This document shows, in pieces, positions 35,062-64,000 of a stretch of DNA of 64,000 nt (positions within the stretch are counted from its first letter, which is position 1; each line of letters begins with the position of its first letter). Made by a program: the position numbers and the translations under genes. The stretch comes from Silurus meridionalis (taxonomy: Eukaryota; Chordata; Actinopteri; Siluriformes; Siluridae). Where the stretch lies: contig NC_060885.1 in NCBI RefSeq assembly GCF_014805685.1, forward strand, positions 32,515,632-32,579,631, given 5' to 3'. The notes beneath the pieces are model-generated. The model made no database searches. It was not told the DNA's origin and was given only the letters and a program-made list of their open reading frames with translations.

Positions 35062-35205
35062 ATTGCTGTAAAACAAGCAATTAAAAATAAAAATATATAT
35101 TGTATGATAAAGAAGCACACAAAAAACCCAAAGTATTTTAAATTAAATAAATATAAATAAATAAATAAATAAATAAATTTTCCACAAAATCTGTGTAATG
35201 CATAC
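34889..35205. repeat. Direct duplication flanking an (AT)n array
   Basis: A segment beginning TATGATAAAGAAGC and running through AGTATTTTAAATTAAATAAA, TAAATAAATAAATTTTCCAC and a terminal ATACAATATA/ATACAATGTATA occurs at about 34889-34985. It recurs at about 35102-35205 with small differences. Between the copies is the 34984-35058 (AT)n array. Confidence 0.8.
34984..35058. repeat. (AT)n microsatellite
   Basis: About 75 bp of alternating A and T between two direct repeats. Confidence 0.95.
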
Positions 35206-35506
35206 AATGTATAAATTTTTGAAATTGCTGTAAAACAAGTAAAACATTCAAAAACCACATCATTTCGAAGAGCTTGACTAAAAGCTTAAACAATAAGACG
35301 ACGCCCAGTTTCACTCCTAAAGCCGCTCACGCCGCATGCATGGTTGGATTTAGAGATAAAGAAATGGCAATAATGCTGCCATCTTTTATAGTCTTGTCTG
35401 TTCGCTAAGTCTCCTGCACTTAATATTGCTTTTTTTCCTGCTGTGGTTTCTGTAAAACGTGTGTAAATGTGCTGACTGCCGAACACCTGAGCTATTCAAC
35501 AAAGCG

Positions 35507-35512
35507 TTTATT
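35507..35512 (-). terminator. Candidate polyadenylation signal of RPS6KA2
   Basis: The minus strand has AATAAA about 770 nt beyond the RPS6KA2 stop codon. Other AATAAA matches exist further on in this AT-rich region, so the choice is uncertain. Confidence 0.3.
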
Positions 35513-36276
35513 TCCTAGCGCTCACCTACTGTATATGTGGAATGATCAATTGGATAGGATTTAAGAAATATGTGTGTAAAGAAAGTAAAAAAAATGTGCC
35601 TTCCTTTTTTTCAATGTATTGTTTGAGCTTCTTGAAGAACTCAAGCATTTTGCATGATGTCAAACTGGCGGTTGTGAGCTTTCCATGAGTTGTGTTAAGT
35701 CCAGTGCATATCTAAAGAAGTATTAGAAGTTTTCGATCGCATATTGGCTAAGAAATAACTTGTGGTTGTAGATCTTTTCCCGGCTAAACTATTTCTTTAA
35801 GCTCTTCAGTGTTAGTAATTAACATGCACTAGAGTCTTACTGTCCATTACGTATAATCATTTTTGTGGACTTTACTCTACAGCCAGTGCCGGATGACAGC
35901 AATCTGGCGTAACATGACAGTAGTCATGTCCAAACATTTCTGCATGGCTCACAGCACATGATGGGCTTCACAGCTTGAGCGTGCAGGTTGTGTTATTTGT
36001 GCTCTCGTGTTGGTGATGTTTTCTATCTCTGTCGCTACTCTTTCAATCCCTGGCAGGATTAGAGCAGGGAAGCTCGACGAATCTTGACGCCCTCGGCGTT
36101 AATGCGAGCAGCTCTCGGAAGCGAACTTCCCTAAAGCTGTGTATGTGGGGGGAAATTTCGACCTTCTTCAGCGCTCACACGATCCGCTCCCGTATTGTGC
36201 ATTGATGACTGCCTGGTTCTTCCTCCCAGGCTTGGAATATCTTCAGGGTCTATAGGTGGTGCTGTTGGATCGGGTG

Positions 36277-59496
<23,220 letters not shown>

Positions 59497-60648
59497 CTGC
59501 AAAGGAAGCAGATGGCACAGAGGGACACCGTGTGACTAGAGGGAAACAAGCATTCTTGCCATTAACCTGCATGTGTATGAGGGAGAGGTTTCACCAGCCT
59601 TCTTTGCCACTAATAGAGCTGTTGTAAACATACTTTGTGTGAATCACAGCTGAATCATAGTTATAAAAACACCTCGTGTAATGGGATAAATATTATCTCT
59701 ATGTAGTAACGGTACACGCCAGACATCTTTTCTCCACAGCAAACAGTAAACAGTCGTCTAAAACCACATTTGTCATAGATAAGCTTTTATATTGAAATCC
59801 TACACTCATTCTAAATGATGAACGAAGGAACTGCAAAATCTGTTAAACAAAACTGAACAGTGTTAGTGTATTGGTGACTAAAAGTGATCCATTTAAGGGT
59901 TTATAGTTACATTTAATCAGTGGTGATCCATGCATTTCATACCCAGACCTTCGCTGGTGTCCTGCCTGAATCAATCCATCTCTTAATACTGCACCGCCCA
60001 CATACAGCATCTCTAGCAGACGCATCGATATCAACCTCATAAAATGACCCAGGGGTTTCAGTGCATTTTTGTGCATGTTTTCCGAGCATTAGGGTTTTCC
60101 TGGGGATTTAAAATGAAGGCAAATTCTGTGTTTTTGTGCAAATATTACAGAAAAGAAAACGCAAAACTTTAAATGGTTCATGAAAAAAGAGTTTTGGCCG
60201 ACCTTAGCTTTATGTCCAGCTTTTTTTAAAATGAAAAGTCCAACTTATAAATGTCCTTGTAAGTTTATCTGTGAATATATTTAAGCTTGTGCAGTTTGCT
60301 ACAGATGTGGTTTGCGAGCTCTGACCATCCAATTTCAGATTGGCTAATACACACTCTGACTGGTTGCAACAATCACACAAAACACACACATCCTGTTGGA
60401 GTACAAAAATGCATCTGTCCTGAAGATATGATCATATAAAGAATGCTTTGTCTGTTTCTTTTTCCGAAACAACATATTTCACATAAATCAATTAATTATT
60501 AGCCTCAGATTATGTAACACCTTATAAAAGCCATTGTAATGATTTATTTACGACACATCACTATATGTTTCCATTATGTGTGTTGTTATTTTCACACGGT
60601 TTATGATAATCAGTCTTCATTCATTTATACATTCATACATGTTCAGTG

Positions 60649-61604
60649 CTTTTTCCTGGTTGGGGTCATGGTCACACCAGATGAAGAATTTTCTCTCTCC
60701 AACCACAGATCCCAGCTCTCTTTCATGAATGCTACAAAACTTAGAACAGGAAATAGCACACCACTATAGTGCAGTGAAAGCTTTCTCACCTGATCTGGAC
60801 CACAGCATTGTTTGGTGAAACTGTGCTCCTGACCCCTATCATGAACATGAGCAGGGATCAGTTCTCTGGAGGGTTCCTGAGGTTAAAAAAAACCCTGCTC
60901 ATTTTACAAAACAGGCTTTCAGGGCAAACGACAGGTGTGACAATTAACACAGTGTATTTGGTCTGCCCCCGGGGTCACCATCCAGTCACTGTGACTCTAC
61001 CTCCAGGCTCTTTCAGACTGTCAGCTTATACAAAGAAAAAAAAAAAAACATTAGCTCTAAAACTATGTTGTTTGGATACAGCCTGGCAGCCGAAAACCCA
61101 ACACTCTGGTCGAGAAACTTGTGATTTAACATTGATGCTTTTTCCTGGTTGGGGTCATGGTCACACCAGATGAAGAATTTTCTCTCTCCAACCACAGATC
61201 ATGAATGCTACAAAACTTAGAACAGGAAATAGCACACCACTATAGTGCAGTGAAAGCTTTCACCTGATCTGGACCACAGCATTGTTTGGTGAAACTGTGC
61301 TCCTGACCCCTATCATGAACATGAGCAGGGATCAGTTCTCTGGAGGGTTCCTGAGGTTAAAAAAAACCCTGCTCATTTTACAAAACAGGCTTTCAGGGCA
61401 AACGACAGGTGTGACAATTAACACAGTGTATTTGGTCTGCCCCCGGGGTCACCATCCAGTCACTGTGACTCTACCTCCAGGCTCTTTCAGACTGTCAGCT
61501 TATACAAAGAAAAAACATTAGCTGTAAAACTATGTTGTTTGGATACAGCCTGGCAGCCGAAAACCCAACACTCTGGTCGAGAAACTTGTGATTTAACATT
61601 GATG
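60649..61604. repeat. Tandem duplication, two copies of about 480 bp
   Basis: Copy 1 (60649-61137, 489 bp) and copy 2 (61138-61604, 467 bp) both run from CTTTTTCCTGGTTGGGG to GTGATTTAACATTGATG. Differences are small: about 13 bp lost after ACCACAGATC in copy 2, 2 bp lost in AAAGCTTTC, a shorter A run, and few substitutions. The high identity indicates a recent event. Open frames in the copies are identical and lack any known domain. Confidence 0.95.
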
Positions 61605-62467
61605 TGCCTTGGGTTGCACCATCTGTTGTTCTTAAAAAGCACAAGTTCAGCTCCTCGTCTCTTTTCCTTACGCTTTGGATTTTTGTCGGCACAAATCATA
61701 CAAAAATCCGCCCACTTCTCATATACGTTTTTCTTTGACTGTCACTGACCTACACCATTAGACATTCGGTTTGTTCCATACCTGGGACAAAGACGCTGTA
61801 GCACAACAAGGAGACAAAGCTCAAATGCTGTAGTGTGCAATCTGACGTGACCAACTGGCTTCCAGCATCACACACTGTAGGATTTAAGCCAAATTAATGA
61901 GCATAAGTGACCATCAGTCTCATTCCATTTATATTAAAATTAAACTGAAAAGTCGAGGTTTCCAAATGTGAAGATTCAAATCAAACTTTTTTTTTTCAAT
62001 TTCCATAACCGCTTTCTAGATACATTTCCTTCAAAATCGCATCTGTTCACTTTGCACACGATACAGGCACATCTTGAATTTATTATGGGTCCGAATATTA
62101 GATATATCATTAGGTTAAAGCAGTGTTTTTACTGTCATCTGATTATAAATTCCCCCTGTAATTCCCCCAACCTTATACATGCTTCACACCACTTCATGCA
62201 ACATCTGCAAAATCAAACATGATCGAATCCTGCAAATTAATTGTCATTTTTAATTGCTCAAACATTGTGCTTAATGTACATGAAATGGCTGTAAATGAAG
62301 CTCTGTGATAAATAAAACTGAACTATGAGGAAGGAAGAGTTACCATCGATAAAAAAATTACTAGGAGGCAGTAGAAAAATTGAGAAATGCATCCATGCAA
62401 GACGTCCGTTCACTGTTGCTGTAGGAAAGTAAGTGCACAAATATTCCCAACTGAGTATAATATTTAA

Positions 62468-62664
<197 letters not shown>

Positions 62665-63177
62665 AAACAAAGCTGTCATACATGCAGACAGAATTGTAGT
62701 TAATAACATAATGCTCTTATTCAAACCGTCATAATAAGCAAATTGATTCTTTCCATTTTTTTTTTTTTATTATACACAAAACCCCTCTTTCAAAATCCTA
62801 CATTGTTCTCTACTCCATAAATATGATCAGATCTTCACATATTAACCTGATTACATCATATCCGTTCTGCCTCTATGGAAAGAAGCGAAACAGATGAGGG
62901 ACAGTGCTGCATCTGAAGGACAAACTTGATCCAATTGTCCTCCCAGCAAAACACATTATTCAAGTGCTCTGCATTTAATTTCTGGGAGACTGATCGCTCA
63001 ATCGGACAGTAAGTGTAATGTTTATATATGGGATTTTTCAAAACTTTTAAACATTGTGAATCATCATGCATTTCCCAGTGTGTTTTTTTTGACAAAAGGG
63101 TCATTCTGGATAGGAAAGAAAGCAAGAATAATTCTAATTAAAATCCAAGTACACATTTTGTGTTTGGTTTAATCTTT

Positions 63178-63300
63178 AGAAGGTTGTGAGTTTTAATCCT
63201 AGCACTCCCACCACCACTGTCGTGTCCTTGAGCAAGGCCCTTAACCTCATCTCCTGTTGCACCAGATAAAAGCATCATGCAAATGAACACATGTAAAATA
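63178..63300 (+). mobile_element. tRNA-derived SINE fragment
   Basis: GAAGGTTGTGAGTTTTAATC (B box) is followed by CCTTGAGCAAGGCCCTTAAC and a tail of TAAAAGCATCATGCAAATG. The SINE is 5'-truncated. Confidence 0.6.
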
Positions 63301-64000
63301 AAGGAGCTCACACGCTTCTACAAAAACAAGTAAGAAAGAAAGGATTTAGTTAAAGGGAAAACATGCAACACCGGGACGTTTTTATTTCAGTCCACAGTTT
63401 AGACAAATGAGCATGAGTTCATCCCACTCCAAATATTTTTTGCTCCACACTAGATATTTTAGTTTTCTTATTTCGCTGCGTAATATAAATGTCGCATTTT
63501 ACGTCTCAACAAATAAATATATTAATCACCGGTACATGGACTCTGAAATGACTTAACTTCTAATACTACCAGGCAGCCTTGTCAAGGCTGATCATGTCCT
63601 AAAGCGTTTTTGCATGTTTGGGTTGGTGGGGGTGGAGGGGAGCTGGGATGGAGAAAAGCAGCTGAAAGCAGATCAAAGGAATTTCGCTTAAAAGAAAATT
63701 TGCATGGAATTCAATGGGACTGAAGCCCAGTGCAAAAATTGTGAATATTCATCGCAAAGCTGTTCAGTAGCGTTAGAGCCATATAGCAGTCACTACATAT
63801 GGCTGGAAATGTTAGGTGTCCCAAAACATATAGTGTTTATATTACAATACAATTATTATCGTTCCAACTGCTAATAACACTGTTGGTGACGAGCTAAAAC
63901 TGAGAGAACACTTTACCAGCGTAGTTACTACAGCATTCTGCATTGACATGCTTTCTCATCTGGTGTGCACCTTGTTTTCCATCAGGACAACGACCACAAA

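Larger units (their letters stand above)
33671..35506. other. Intergenic stretch 3' of RPS6KA2
   Basis: AT-rich, with a partial direct duplication around an (AT)n array (34889-35205) and several A runs. No gene is supported. Confidence 0.5.

Noticed and set aside
32147..36200. MPC1 gene expected from human synteny
   Set aside because: No MPC1-like exon (e.g. an SxxFWGPxANWG-type motif) was found on either strand.
60808..61521. Two identical plus-strand open frames starting MFGETVLLTPIMNM
   Set aside because: They are the same stretch in each copy of a recent tandem duplication. No domain or splice signals were seen.

Overview
This window is vertebrate nuclear DNA, almost certainly from a ray-finned fish. 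The evidence is spliced genes with GT/AG introns, very dense CA/GT and GATA/GACA microsatellites, V-SINE-like tRNA-derived SINEs, and many small DNA-transposon remnants. The repeat spectrum (several SINE tails and non-autonomous hAT and Tc1 relics) would fit a catfish-like ostariophysan, but that is only an impression. No bacterial, viral or CRISPR content was seen.

All confident genes lie on the minus strand, so transcription runs from high to low coordinates. RPS6KA2 (ribosomal S6 kinase alpha-2, RSK3) occupies 36277-59496. Twenty coding exons join without a frame break into 700 residues ending at a stop. Only about the first 33 residues, expected in a first exon beyond 59.5 kb, are missing. 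SFT2D1 (a four-pass Golgi/endosome traffic protein) is complete in eight exons between 18020 and 32064 (160 aa). PRR18 is a complete single-exon gene at 14914-15744 (276 aa). The order and orientation RPS6KA2 - SFT2D1 - PRR18 matches human 6q27, except that MPC1, which lies between SFT2D1 and RPS6KA2 in human, was not found here. At the left edge (100-9554) six phase-compatible minus-strand exons form the 5' and middle part of a lysine/glutamate-rich coiled-coil protein that I do not recognise. A coding-like terminal exon of 48 residues of unknown identity sits at 33522-33670.

Region by region: 1-9.6 kb, unknown coiled-coil gene with a GATA/GACA array and a TIR-bounded element; 9.6-14.3 kb, intergenic; 14.3-15.9 kb, PRR18 with a GC-rich coding sequence and a TATA-like promoter; 15.9-17.6 kb, AT-rich intergenic; 17.6-32.1 kb, SFT2D1; 32.1-35.5 kb, intergenic with a striking 27-bp minisatellite containing one inverted block; 35.5-59.5 kb, RPS6KA2 with repeat-laden introns; 59.5-64 kb, presumed first intron of RPS6KA2 with a fresh ~0.48 kb tandem duplication and a second GATA/GACA array.

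The three named genes do not form a pathway; what links them is ancient synteny. The most unusual observations are the minisatellite upstream of SFT2D1, (TG)n arrays that take the place of polypyrimidine tracts at RPS6KA2 splice acceptors, the two GATA/GACA arrays with identical 60-nt cores, and the unidentified coiled-coil gene. I saw nothing I would call a new biological system.
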